Source: Lithospermum erythrorhizon (Eukaryota > Streptophyta > Magnoliopsida > Boraginales > Boraginaceae). From it: a DNA stretch of 64,000 nt. The stretch lies in NCBI GenBank assembly GCA_019722365.1, contig JADFUC010001469.1, forward strand, positions 496,001-560,000, written 5' to 3'. The first letter of the stretch is position 1. Each line of letters opens with the position of its first letter. Below are positions 1 through 10,706 of this stretch, one piece after another. The notes under the pieces were generated by a model. The model was not told the DNA's origin. It searched no databases and saw nothing but the letters and a program-made list of their open reading frames with translations. Made by a program: the position numbers and the translations under genes.

Positions 1-1320
1 TACTTTTTCAATAATATATTGATCCTCCTTAATCAGCATCTCAAAATGTATAGACTAGGGGATCCAACAGATACTTATTGATAAGTGTTTATTATATAGT
101 ATTCTGAGGGCTTAATTGCATATTAGTTGATGTTATTTTTATCTTAATATGATATAATTTGTACTTGTTTTGGTCTTATTTGAGTTCTAGGCAATTATTG
201 ATTAAAGTGAAGAAATTTGGCATTTAATTGAGGATGTGAACAGTCCACTAAACATTACATGAGTCATGATCCGAAAAGAATTGATTCGGCCCACTAATAT
301 TAAGTTGTGGAAATCTATCAAAAGTTAGGGAGTTGGAGTCAAAGAAAGGATAATTTGACACGTGTTTTACTTGAATATTAATTCACACGTGTAGAGCGAT
401 CAAGTTGAGCTTGTCCTTAGTTTCTAGCCTTTTATGAAGATGATTTTTATTAACGATTTTAATTTGGTTTCACATTTTATTATGAACTAATTTTATTATT
501 AGTCAGGATCATGATGTAGTTGGATCAGACGATTTGATTTTTTGGAGTTAATTTATGTTCAGTTTCATAATTCTGATTATTGTGCGTAACCACTTTTTAA
601 TATCCTGATATCAATATTAAATTATTCATATAAGTGATTAATTACTAGAAATAGTATTGTCACTTAGGAATTAATAATCAGAACACATGTTTCATTTACC
701 ATAGAGATATATGTAATGCCATGTGCAATTTTATAAGCGTGCATTGCTAAGTAATACCCTCATATTTTTAAACTATCATTAGAGATATGGTTAGTTTCTT
801 AGGGGACTTAATTGGTGTTAGCGGGAAGTAATATATCAATTGTGTAGGAGCAGCTTTTGTTATGAACTAATAAGTAATTACTAAGTGAATTGAGTCACGA
901 TGATCCGTCGAAATTGTGTCTGACTATATTTCGTATATTAGAAATCAAAACCGTCAACACTGCATTCGATTAGTTAATTGGCTTGGTTCTTAGTGGTGGT
1001 TTAAGTAGGCTGAATAATAAATTTAATCTTTCTTTGTTACTTAATTAAGCTTTAAGAAAAAGAATTCATACCCTTAGATTGAAATTTATGAGGCGTCTTT
1101 CGTACTTTATCATTATATTGCCAACCACGACAGGCCGCGACCGAATACATAAATTTTGTTGTCATATTCTTCAACCTTATCTAGAATAGTGTTATGTACA
1201 AAATTTCAAGTAGGAAACTATGGTATGAGAACTCTATCTACATTACCGGTTCTAAGCTTTATTCTCTACTAGGCGATATAATATCAAAAACTACATCTCA
1301 TACCTAATTTTAATTGTTTA
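1..1320. other. Intergenic sequence, nothing recognised
   Basis: AT-rich DNA with no long reading frame, no recognisable protein similarity in any frame and no clear terminal repeats. It borders the decayed retroelement relic on its right. No function is suggested. Confidence 0.6.
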
Positions 1321-2480
1321 TTAGAGACAATGAAGCCCTCTAACATTCCAAATAATGATTTTTCATGTTAGAGGGGGGATCTTCTTTTCTAGGCACAGTA
1401 CTCTTTCTTTGCTGGAATCAGCTTATATCTTCTCTTTTCGATTACCTCACCACATGTTTGACATTAGGCTACTTACATAGTTCAACACATCTCTTCTCGC
1501 CCGCCTCGGACTTAGCTGATTCTCTCGCTTTCATACGTCGTAGGGTATCAAAATGATTATCCGCTCTGCGCCTCCACTATAGAATTTGAGGCGATACATA
1601 TTCAGTGAGTACCATCCGCTCTCACATCCTTTTCGGCTCATCATTCTAGCAGGTTCGAAGCATATTTGAATCTCGTTATGCTTAGCCTCGGCCACTTTTG
1701 GCATCGAACTGCTTTCTACATTCGGTGGGCTTTTACTCCTTGAGGCTTACCTCAAACTTATAGCTCTTAAGATCATGGTCAAAGAACCTTAATGGTACTA
1801 CAGGAGGCATCCATTGAAATTCAATCAAATACTGAAATTTCATCCTTGTTCATTCGTGAGAGGACATACTTAAACTCTTTTCTATTTGCAATTTCAACGT
1901 AAATCCAAGCATATGAAAGCTTCCCTAACGAGTCCGATGTAGCTCCATACGCAAAAGCGGATTTCCCTCCTAACTTCCCGATTCGACTAAACATTTTCAT
2001 TCTAAAGCGCAAACTAAGATCACGAATTCGAGCCAAAGCCCCGGAACAGCCTACCGACTCATTTTCTCTCTTGTCCTCATTTCGGGGGTCACGGGTTGAG
2101 GATCATCGGATATTGAGCAAAAGTCCATGGGCCCTCCTTGATCATACGATCCACTTCAGCGTCGTCACGAAATTGAAACAAGAACAAACCAAATGCAAGC
2201 TTGTACATCTTCCGCAAAAGAAACCAAAACCCTTCCGTCGATTCCACAAATTTCTAAATTATTGCATATCCATAAGCGGCCGATTTCCACGGTGTTCCGG
2301 GCGCAACATCGTCGATTGATAATTCACCGCGCCTCCACGGTGACTTCGCGGTGAAGTCGAAACCATTCTCATGACGCTTTTTCGCGCCTCTTGCATACGT
2401 TTTCCTTGGTGTTGTGATTGTCGAAGCCTCTAGATGAGGCTCCGCCCGTTCAGCTCCCTCCGCCTTGATTTCAGCTGAGA
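1320..2480 (-). mobile_element. Decayed DUF4283-type retroelement ORF (LINE ORF1/gag-like relic)
   Basis: Read on the minus strand, 2319 down to 2071 gives a typical DUF4283 signature: a stretch with GLFLFQFRDDAEVDRMIKEG, then PWTF and PMIL. After a frame break, 2036 down to 1821 continues with an ARIRDLSLRF block and the SDSLGKLSYAWIYVEI block that follows DUF4283 in plant non-LTR-linked proteins, normally just before a CCHC zinc knuckle. Several stops and frame changes interrupt the reading and no full ORF remains, so this is a relic. Base composition is clearly more GC-rich than the flanks, which fits an inserted coding element. The element ends are not visible. The family assignment rests on motif recognition only; the exact type (LINE versus domesticated DUF4283 gene) is uncertain. 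Confidence 0.7.
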
Positions 2481-2499
2481 GTTGACCAAATCCTAGAGT

Positions 2500-5265
2500 T
2501 GGCCGTGATTGGTAGTCAGCGTAACTAGTGATGCAATTTTAGAGAGCATTTTTAGAGAACCAAAATTCAGTAACAAAATAGAGATGGCCACGATAATGAG
2601 ATAAAGCAGACATCTTTACAATATTAATACAAGGACAACGTTCTAAGTATACAAAATTAATCAAAATTCTACTTTTTGCTTTCCGTTTTTTATAATAAAT
2701 AATTGATCTACTTTTGAAGCAATCATTCAAATTCATTTATGAACGATATTAGATAAACTAATGATTCTATATTCTAATGGTGTGTTTGAATTAGGGTGAA
2801 CTAAGATTGTGTAAAAAAACTTAAAATTATTCTAGATGAGGCATGTAAGTAATTATGATATACATTTTGGATGTTCTTAATTTGTCTACCTAAAATTGAG
2901 ATTAATCAAGATGATACAAAATTAAAAAAATTACTATCTCCATTATCCAAAGTTTTGAGAGTTAATAAAAGTAGATGTATTTCAACATACTGGTAAAGGA
3001 GACGTGCGATGCACGATATACAGTCGCCTTCTCAAATATTTGATGAATTTTTTATGTTTAATTCGAAATCATTCTAAAATTGTGTAAAACCTTACACTCC
3101 TTCGAATTATTTTCTAATTAATTATTACTTTTTGAAGGGATACTTTGATCACGAATAACGAACTCTTTAAATATAATATGAAAAATTACAATAAAATACA
3201 TTATTATTATTTTTTTAAATCATTAGTATCAATTTTATAACACGGTCGAATTATTTTTTTGTGGATAATATTTATTTTGTTTTCTAGTACATTTTATTTC
3301 AAATATAATTTTATTATTAATATTACTTGAATTATTAAATATAATTTTAATATATTTTAGTAAAACAAAGAAATTTAGTAATAATATTAACATCCAAAAT
3401 TATATTATTCGAATAATCAGTCAAACATAATTACAATTGATGATAGATAATTAGTTTCAAAAGATGAAAGATCTTCAATTTAAACATCTCCTCTACTTTC
3501 CTCCAACTAAGAAAAGAAATGAAATTTTTTTACATGACACATTAATCATATTAGCATGTCGTAGAAACTCTCAATTACTTCATCAACTATCATTATAGAT
3601 AATGTGTTCCCATTAGTTGATGATTTTGTTACCATATAAAGTTGGAAGAAAATAATGAAAATTTGCTACGGCATGACTATGTCAAATAGTTTGGGATAAT
3701 TAATGTGCTTCAATTTTGCACATGGAGCCGGTGAAAATAATTTATTGGGAATCCTAATACTCTTATATGACTTTATATCAAATTTTTTTATAAAAGACTT
3801 TATCATTATTTGTTAACTAAAATTAAAATTATTAGGAGTTAACTTCTATTATGACTCAAAGGAATAATTAATATTTATTTAATAGAACATTTGTGAAAAA
3901 TATCTTGTCTAATATTAGTTTAATAGGAGTATTAGTATTCTGTTCATAATATATGCAAATGAAGCTATATTTTGCCTAATTTTAGAGAAGGATAATTTAG
4001 TAATTAATAATGTAAAAGGGAAAAGCCATGGCCTTTATTCGCGTTTTATATATGTTAGTGATTAACTCCAATAATTTGTTCACTTTACTCATTAATAATT
4101 TTAATTCATTTATAGTATACAATGAATCGAATACAATGAAACTATTTATTATATCCCTCAAACTGAGTTAATGAATAAATTTATTCGAAATAAATAGGAC
4201 TCATGTATATCATAAAAATAAATTAAGAAAATAATGATTTTTTTTATTAATAAACCAAATTACATCAAGAATGCTTACTAGTGTTTGTCGTACTACTTAC
4301 ACTACCAATATAGCTAAAAGAATTACTATCCCTTCCACAAGTTTTTAAAAAATTAAATAACAATAGTTTATCAAAACAATCAATATTTGTGGGTGCCATA
4401 AAATTCGATTTAAATCATTTTTTAAATCGGAGATAACACTGATCCAATTCTTTGTCTTCCCAATGAAATTGGAAAAAAAAGGAACGAAACTTAATTTGTG
4501 GGGCAAAAGGCAAAATAAGCAAATACGAGGGACCAAGAGAATATACACATGAAAATCAGAGGCGTACCCTCATAATCTCTCATCCACAACCGAAGGTTCG
4601 TTTTCTCTAATTAGCTTATTTTCTCGTCCAATTTTAATTAAGAGAATACACACTATAGTTATAGACTATAGAAATTTGATATAATTTCATTATAAAGATA
4701 AGTTTTTAGATTTATTACTCTGTGAGGTAGATTGGCCCGAAATCATTTATTTGACGAGGTGTTATAATTCTGGTGTCTATTGTTGATTTGTTTATCATAA
4801 TGAGTAATTTTGAAAATGGTTTTGTACCATTCGTGACACTTGAGGCAATCAATTGTTTGTATATGTATGGCTGTTCCGATTCTAAATTACCCCGTCAATC
4901 AATATATTATGTACGACAACTAAAAAGAAACAAGAAATCTTAGATATAATGACAATTAAAAAAGAACGGAGAGCATAGACCATTTACAAGTACGAATGTT
5001 TTCTGAGAACAGTCCATGGATAAGAGAACACTTCAATTGCATACTTGAATATATGGATAGTATAATTGTACTTGTGTTAGAATGACTAAAATAAGCAGAG
5101 CATACACTTGGAGGTAAATGGTTAACTAGAACTTAGACGAGACACAACATAGACTAAGTTATTTTGTCATATTTGAAATTGTTATATCAATTTGAGACAT
5201 CCATTGGAATATCACACCATTAATGTGTAATTTACATATAGGCTACATTTTCAGTAATCATATCT
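2500..5265. other. Intergenic AT-rich spacer and probable LTO1 5' region
   Basis: No protein-coding similarity seen. The short region near 4550-4620, just before a possible GT donor, could be a 5' UTR exon of the LTO1-like gene starting at 5270, but no sequence feature proves this. Confidence 0.45.
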
Positions 5266-5269
5266 CAAA

Positions 5270-5701
5270 ATGGAATCCAACGAGCCCAATCCCGAACGCC
5301 TTGCAGACATATTTGAGTCATCTTTACATCTAGAAGACACTCATTATACACAAGGCTACCAGGAGGGCTACAACGATGGGCTAGGTCCCGGAAAAGAGGA
5401 AGGTCGTGAAGTGGGACTAAAAACCGGGTTTGAAATGGGCGAGGAATTGGGATTTTACCGAGGCTGCATTGATATCTGGAACTCTGCACTCATGGTCAAC
5501 CCGGAATGTTTCTCGTCTCGGGTCCAAAAGAGCGTGAAACAGATGGATGAGTTGTTACTGAAGTACCCTTTGTCGAATCCTGAAGATGAGTCTGGCTCCG
5601 ATATTTTGGACTCGTTGAGGTTGAAGTTCAGAGCTATATGTGCAAGTTTGAATGTGAAGCTGGAGTATAATGGTTACCCAAAAGCCTCTGAAAACTTTTG
5701 A
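5270..5701 (+). CDS. LTO1: LTO1-like protein (Yae1/ORAOV1 family), iron-sulfur adaptor
   Basis: Single-exon coding region, 143 aa. Residues 29-65 carry the glycine-spaced repeat typical of the Yae1 N-terminal domain, with glycines every few residues from GYQEGYNDG to GFYRG. The C-terminal part is helical and acidic and looks like the plant LTO1/ORAOV1 homologues. In yeast and animals LTO1 pairs with YAE1 as an adaptor that brings the cytosolic Fe-S assembly machinery to the ABCE1/Rli1 ATPase, linking Fe-S supply to ribosome recycling; the same role is inferred here. The start is the first ATG of the frame and gives the usual family length. The gene stands alone, with the broken TBL locus 800 bp downstream on the same strand. 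Confidence 0.88.
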   Translation: MESNEPNPERLADIFESSLHLEDTHYTQGYQEGYNDGLGPGKEEGREVGLKTGFEMGEELGFYRGCIDIWNSALMVNPECFSSRVQKSVKQMDELLLKYPLSNPEDESGSDILDSLRLKFRAICASLNVKLEYNGYPKASENF

Positions 5702-6490
5702 AAAAGAACAGGCAAAACAGTACACTTAGATTAATTTAATGTTTTCATGTGTTGATTACTTGATTATGAGTTAAAAATGTATCATGCGATTTCTGTTGTA
5801 TGTGTATTGTAGTTATGTAATAATTGGTGAACCATTATGACATTCTTAACATTAATAAGATCATTTTAACTATCATATTCTTTATAGCACTAACATAATT
5901 TTGATCCTATATCGTTCTATGCATGTGCTCTGCTAGAATTCTACTTAAAACATACATGGTTCGGACTCAGTATTATGATCATTGAACCCTGTTAGGATAA
6001 TCGGATCTCCATCTCTTACGAACCCGGTTAGTTCTAGGATTATTGACAGAAATGTGATTTGCTTCCGTATAGAGATGGAGATGCGAGTATCTTAACAAGC
6101 CAACCTCATAATTCATGAAGTTGTGCAGCACAACTTGTGCTTCTCTGTATGAGTAATTGTCTGCATCTGTTTTCCTAACTCATTGATCAAAAAACCTGAT
6201 GAGCAGGGAAGATTATTGGAGTCTGGATTGTAGTTGAGTTAGACAAAATTTAATTGCAGCTGAAGGAAACTCAGTTCTACTATTACTCCATATGGGAAAC
6301 GAGCATTCAAATTTAAAGCTTCAAGTGAAATACACTTGAGTAATTAATTGATGAGAATTCCAATATCTAGATTTTAGCATACACATCAAATTCAACAAAA
6401 CTATGTTATCAACATAAATATGAAGTGTAGTATTAACCGCTTCCTTTGTTAAAAGAAGTTCAAGAAATGTAGTATTAGGCATGCACATAT
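5702..6490. other. Intergenic, LTO1 3' flank
   Basis: Contains the LTO1 3' UTR region and AT-rich spacer. No other coding signal was seen. Confidence 0.5.
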
Positions 6491-8047
6491 ATGAAACACC
6501 TTGCCCCCTACTCCTCGTTTTCTAATCCCTTTCGACCCTTACAGCCTCTAAACCATGGTGCACTTCTCATCCTCTCTTGTCTTTACAAATTTACGCTACG
6601 ACAGGAAAGGAAAAGAGAGGTTTATAAAAGATTAGTTAGTCTTTCCTTAGGTTTCCTTGTCATAAGTGCCATAATATGCATGGTCATTGTTTCTTCTCCC
6701 CCACTGTCAAAAATTAATGGCATGACAGAAAGCAAGCCGGAAAAGAAAAATGTTCTACTACAACCTGATGATCAAGGTGGTAGCCTCATGGAATATGTAT
6801 ATACATACATTTTACTCAAACAAGGATAATTTTAAGTACCATGTAAATGTTGAATAACATTCTATTGTTTTTTTAACGTTGATCTCACGAGAAAATCAAT
6901 CTTATTACACGAGTACAAACTGTAAATGGATACCTGACTGGAAAAACTGCTTCAAGCATGGAAGAGAGACCATGGATTTCTTGAACTGGAGATGGAAACC
7001 AAAAGGATGTCCCAAGATTCGATCCAGACTTGTTTTTGGAGATAGTTCAACATAAGAGGATGCTGTTTCTTGGTGATTCTGTTGCTAGGAATCAGTTGGA
7101 ATCACTTCTCTGTCTCTTATCTCAGGTTGCCTTTACTCGCCAATTTTTAAGCTAATTTAGAAGCATAATGAAAACATCGAGTGCACTCGTATATGCTATT
7201 GAGATTGTAACAGATGGAATCTAATTAAATCCTACAGGTGCCTTATCCCACAGAAGTAGAAAATTATGATGATGATGATAACTTCCGGGAATTGCTAATC
7301 AAGTCCCACAACTTCACCATCTATTTTGTGAGGTCAACATTCTTAGTCCAAAATGTGGAGATCATGGAAAATAGCAATGCCTCAACTGGTTCTTTCAACT
7401 TACACATAGACAAGGTTGACGAAAGATGGGCTAAAATATTACCAGCTATGGATTATGCAATAATCTTCGATGGTAATTGGTTTTTCCGAAGAAATTATCT
7501 ATATGAAGATGGAAAACTCCTAGGATGTGTGCATTGCAATGACTCAAATGTCACAAATCTGAGTCTTACATTTGGTATCACGAAAATTTTCAGAACTGCT
7601 CTTAACTTCATCAACTCCTGTAAGGATTGCAAATCCGGTTTGGTTACTTTCTTAGGGACATTTTCTCCTGCTCATTTTGAGAGAGGTGCTTGGAATAGTG
7701 GTGGCTACTGCAACAAGACCAGTCCATCAAAACGGCAATTAACTTTAGGAGGTTTTGATTTGGAAATAAGGACAGCACAGGTAGCAGAAATCTAGAGAGC
7801 TAGATAGGAAGGAGAAAAGAGAGGGCGAAGATTTTAGGTTGTCGATGTCACAAAAGCTATGATAATGAGACCAGATGGGCATCCAAACTCACACTGGGGA
7901 AACCAATGGAACAAAGGTATAAATGATTGCTTACATTGGTGTTTGCCTGGTCCTATTGACTTGTGGAATGAATTCTTGTTAGCATTACTTAAGAAAGGAG
8001 TAGGTTTGCACTTGATTTCAAGGTGGTTATCCATATTCCATATTTAA
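6491..8047 (+). pseudogene. TRICHOME BIREFRINGENCE-LIKE (TBL, PMR5/DUF231) gene, broken
   Basis: TBL proteins are Golgi O-acetyltransferases of cell-wall polysaccharides. Exon 1 (from 6491) encodes a cytosolic N-terminus and a membrane anchor near residues 46-68. A second exon (about 6880-7125) encodes the PMR5N part: Y-Y-T, paired cysteines, NWRWKPKGC, then the GDS motif in [13 protein letters not shown]. The third (from 7238) encodes the rest, including the RPDGHP DxxH motif and a CLHWCLPGP end. Damage: the first PMR5N cysteine block is eroded near 6880. At 7011 only one base separates GGATGT from CCAAGA where two codons are expected, shifting the frame. Three in-frame TAG codons lie at 7793, 7805 and 7835. 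The frame is otherwise continuous from 7238 to 8047. It lies tail to tail with WAT1 copy A. A recoded gene is much less likely than a recent pseudogene. Confidence 0.88.
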
Positions 8048-8299
8048 ATAATTGAATACTTTTTTTCTAACAGAAAGAGTCGCTCTTAAAAAAAAATAGA
8101 AAAAGAAAAGAGTCGCTGCTAAATCAAATGGTGTTTCATTTTCGAAGAGTCTATAATCCTGAGAGAACTCCAAACATGGCATGCATTCTTTTGAGATTTT
8201 GTACTTTTAATAAGCCATTAGCTTCGATTAAAGATTCAAATTATTTTTATCTCTAGTACACAGCATATTGGAAGACTAGCAGCACAAAATAAAAGTAAC

Positions 8300-10316
8300 T
8301 TATTTTTGCACTGGTTGCAACAGAGGCGCCTTCTCTGTTGTTTGAGACTCTAAACCACTGATTCCACTCCCTTTACTCTTCTCTTCTGTGGTTTTCCCCC
8401 ACATGACAGTGTAGAATCCCATGACTATGATCGCTGCTCCAATTATGCTGCAAAAAAAAAAATTGGAATACCTTTAGAAGCTAATTAAATCTTCCTTCTG
8501 TGAGGCAATGTAGTCACCAATCTCTTCATTTGATCAGGGAATAATACCTTCCGAGATAAAGAGAGTCGCCAAGTAACATGACCCCCATAATGACTGCAAT
8601 CACTATTGCAACTGGTTTAAACAAAGAAACATACACAGGTCCTCTTATGCGTATAATCCACGCACGGATTGCATTACTCAGGAATGATCCGAAGAGTCCC
8701 TTAGCATTCAATTGTCAGAGTTAGATATAGAACAAGAATTTGTCAGCATTAGAAATAAAGATTTGCTCACTCACTTGGCACAGAATAGAGGCTAAAGCCG
8801 TGTAAGATCCGAATTTCCATTTGTTGATGCCTGGTTCGATGATTGAAGTCACTACTCCAGCCATTACGCAAACGTATAGATTGTAGAAGAATGTAACCGT
8901 GAGCTCAGCTGGATATTCTTTCATAATTTGAGCCTTCCTCGGAACAAAAAATGCATTAGCTTTTAAACTTCAATGCAAATATGTGCCTGATTATAGGTAC
9001 AATTAATTCTAAACTCGTTTGCGTACCACAGTAACACAAAACCACTACACCAACATCCCAACTGTGAACCTCAAGAAAATCCGAAAACACACAAAATAAG
9101 CGACTTGGCAAGGTAAAATCTGCTCACTTGGACAATGTACCACACCGGGATCAACAAATACTCGGTTGTGAGGAAAAAACCCCCAAGTACCCAATCTGAT
9201 GGCTTTGAGCTTAGTGATTGATTCTGCATTAGTGTAGAAGTGGAAGGAGAGAAACCGGAAATGATTCTTGGGCCCTTATAAAATGTGACCACAGATGCAC
9301 CACCTATTGAGACTATAGTTCCTAAAACTTTTGCTCTGCTGCTTATCCTTTTCATCTGCAGCTTTTCCATCCTATACCATGTTCAGAACTTTCTATATAT
9401 TAAAACCAAAACTAGTTGATGACATGAATTTGTTGAAATTCAAGGTTATTATTACAAGATATAACCATGCTAGTATAGATTCAAGAAAAGGTGGTGTTCT
9501 TCAACATAAGAGATAAGTAGGAGGAGTCGCTATTGAAAATGGAATGTAAACAAAACCTGAAGAAAAGGGCCAGGATGAAAGTGAAAGCAGGCACAAGATT
9601 GCTCATGGCTGAAGCAAGAATTGGAGAACTAAAACTGATCCCTGTGTATCCAATCAGCTGAGATGCACACCTACCAAATACCATATATAGTAGCTCAGCA
9701 ATGTTCATACACTTTTCAAATACCAAAAAATATCATAATTTGATCGGTTAATACTCAACAACTTAACGTGCCCCAATGTGTCTTAAAGGCTCCCGGGGAT
9801 AATGGGATCGGATAGTACAAAACCTTAGTTCTGACAACAGGGAGGCTGTTTCCGAAATTTGATCAGGTAATACTTACAAGTATTTCTCATTTGATTATTG
9901 TGGCAAAAAATAATATTAAAGTAAATGAAAAAAAGGGCAACCCTTTTTACTGTACCCAATGAGGCCAAGAAAGAAAATCTTGATCATGATGGAGAAATTC
10001 ATTTTAGGAAGCACTGTTGACCTGCCAATATTAAGTACACAAAAGAGGTAAGAACAAAAAAAAAACCATAAATCAAACTGGAAAAAAAATGAGTATATGA
10101 ATTTGGATATAAAACTAGGAACCTGTAGGAAAAAAAGGGGGATGGAAGAAGAACAAGAGCAGCAACACCATAAGCATAAACAACAAATACATTACTATTC
10201 ATCCCTTGTTGAGTGGCTGCTTTGAACAAAGTTTTCAGACCAACATTGAATGCTTCCATAACTATCATTACAGGAACATGGAGAACATCTCGTCGGTAGT
10301 TGTACACTCCAGCCAT
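8300..10316 (-). CDS. WAT1-related protein (UMAMIT/EamA transporter), tandem copy A
   Basis: Seven exons on the minus strand: 10316-10123, 10021-9956, 9670-9557, 9371-9128, 8933-8775, 8699-8548, 8447-8300. All junctions are GT-AG with matching phases; the total is 1077 nt, 358 aa. The product is a ten-helix drug/metabolite exporter of the plant nodulin-21/WAT1 family with two EamA halves. Visible marks include [20 protein letters not shown] in helix 2, [20 protein letters not shown] before LVPAFTF, the GGFFL segment, and [17 protein letters not shown] plus [12 protein letters not shown] in the second half. Relatives move amino acids or auxin across plasma or vacuolar membranes; the substrate here is unknown. 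From memory it resembles the At5g40230-40240 group, whose Arabidopsis neighbour is ATL46, also present here. The start at 10316 matches the family N-terminus; an upstream in-frame ATG at 10442 looks like 5' UTR. Confidence 0.93.
9790..9875 (+). mobile_element. Au-SINE-like 3' fragment in WAT1 copy A intron
   Basis: The intron between coding exons 2 and 3 carries a run ending in GGGAGGCTGTTTCCGA. This resembles the conserved 3' part of the plant Au-type SINE family. Related tails lie at 14685-14778 and 25029-25138. Divergence is high and no tRNA head is visible, so this is a tentative call. Confidence 0.4.
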
Positions 10317-10367
10317 CTTTCTTAGCTTCTTGATTTTCCAGCCAAATATCAAATGTGTATCACTGTG

Positions 10368-10386
10368 TATATATATAATATATAAC
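10368..10386 (-). promoter_or_regulatory. Candidate TATA box, WAT1 copy A
   Basis: An A/T alternation containing several TATATA cores lies about 50-70 bp before the ATG at 10316. Only its position supports this. Confidence 0.4.
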
Positions 10387-10478
10387 ACTAGGAGAATGGG
10401 TCCCAAGTCAAAAATGCATGAAAAATCCCGTACAGTAATCATTAGGTAGTTTTGATTTTTTTTTTTAAATTTAAAATA

Positions 10479-10706
10479 TACTCGATCCGTCTCTATTTAA
10501 ATGATTATCTATCAAAAATTTATCTTTTCATTATAAGTGATTATTTCATTTATCAATATAATTTTTTATATTGATGTTTACTTTGTCTCCTAATATTCTT
10601 TTTTTTATTGATTGATAATTTTTATCTTTTTTTGAAAATTATACAATTAATTATTATCTAAAATACTTTTTTTTAAACAATCAAATAAATAGAGACGGAT
10701 GGAGTA
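10479..10706. mobile_element. Stowaway-like MITE with TA target duplication
   Basis: The element at 10481-10704 (224 bp) has inverted ends: the left reads CTCGATCCGTCTCTATTTAA and the right ends AATAGAGACGGATGGAG. It is flanked by TA on both sides. The ends match the CTCCCTCCGT type of Tc1/mariner-derived Stowaway MITEs. It is non-coding and AT-rich inside. It sits about 160 bp upstream of WAT1 copy A. Confidence 0.8.

Larger units (their letters stand above)
7932..10316. repeat. Tandem segmental duplication, copy A (TBL 3' end + WAT1-related gene)
   Basis: This block and 12718-15020 share the TBL tail, the spacer between TBL and WAT1 and all seven WAT1 exons in the same order and orientation. 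The offset is about 4.7-4.8 kb. Shared spacer landmarks include AGAGTCGCTGCTAAATCAAA and CTATAATCCTGAGA. Introns are partly conserved but contain separate insertions. Confidence 0.9.

Noticed and set aside
7793..7837. TAG reassignment or readthrough in TBL
   Set aside because: Neighbouring genes such as the laccase and the ARM gene end normally in TAG, and TBL also has a frameshift, so genetic-code recoding is not supported.
9999..10442. Longer N-terminus for WAT1 copy A from the ATG at 10442
   Set aside because: The extra 42 residues do not look like the family N-terminus and cross the candidate TATA region; the ATG at 10316 aligns with copy B.
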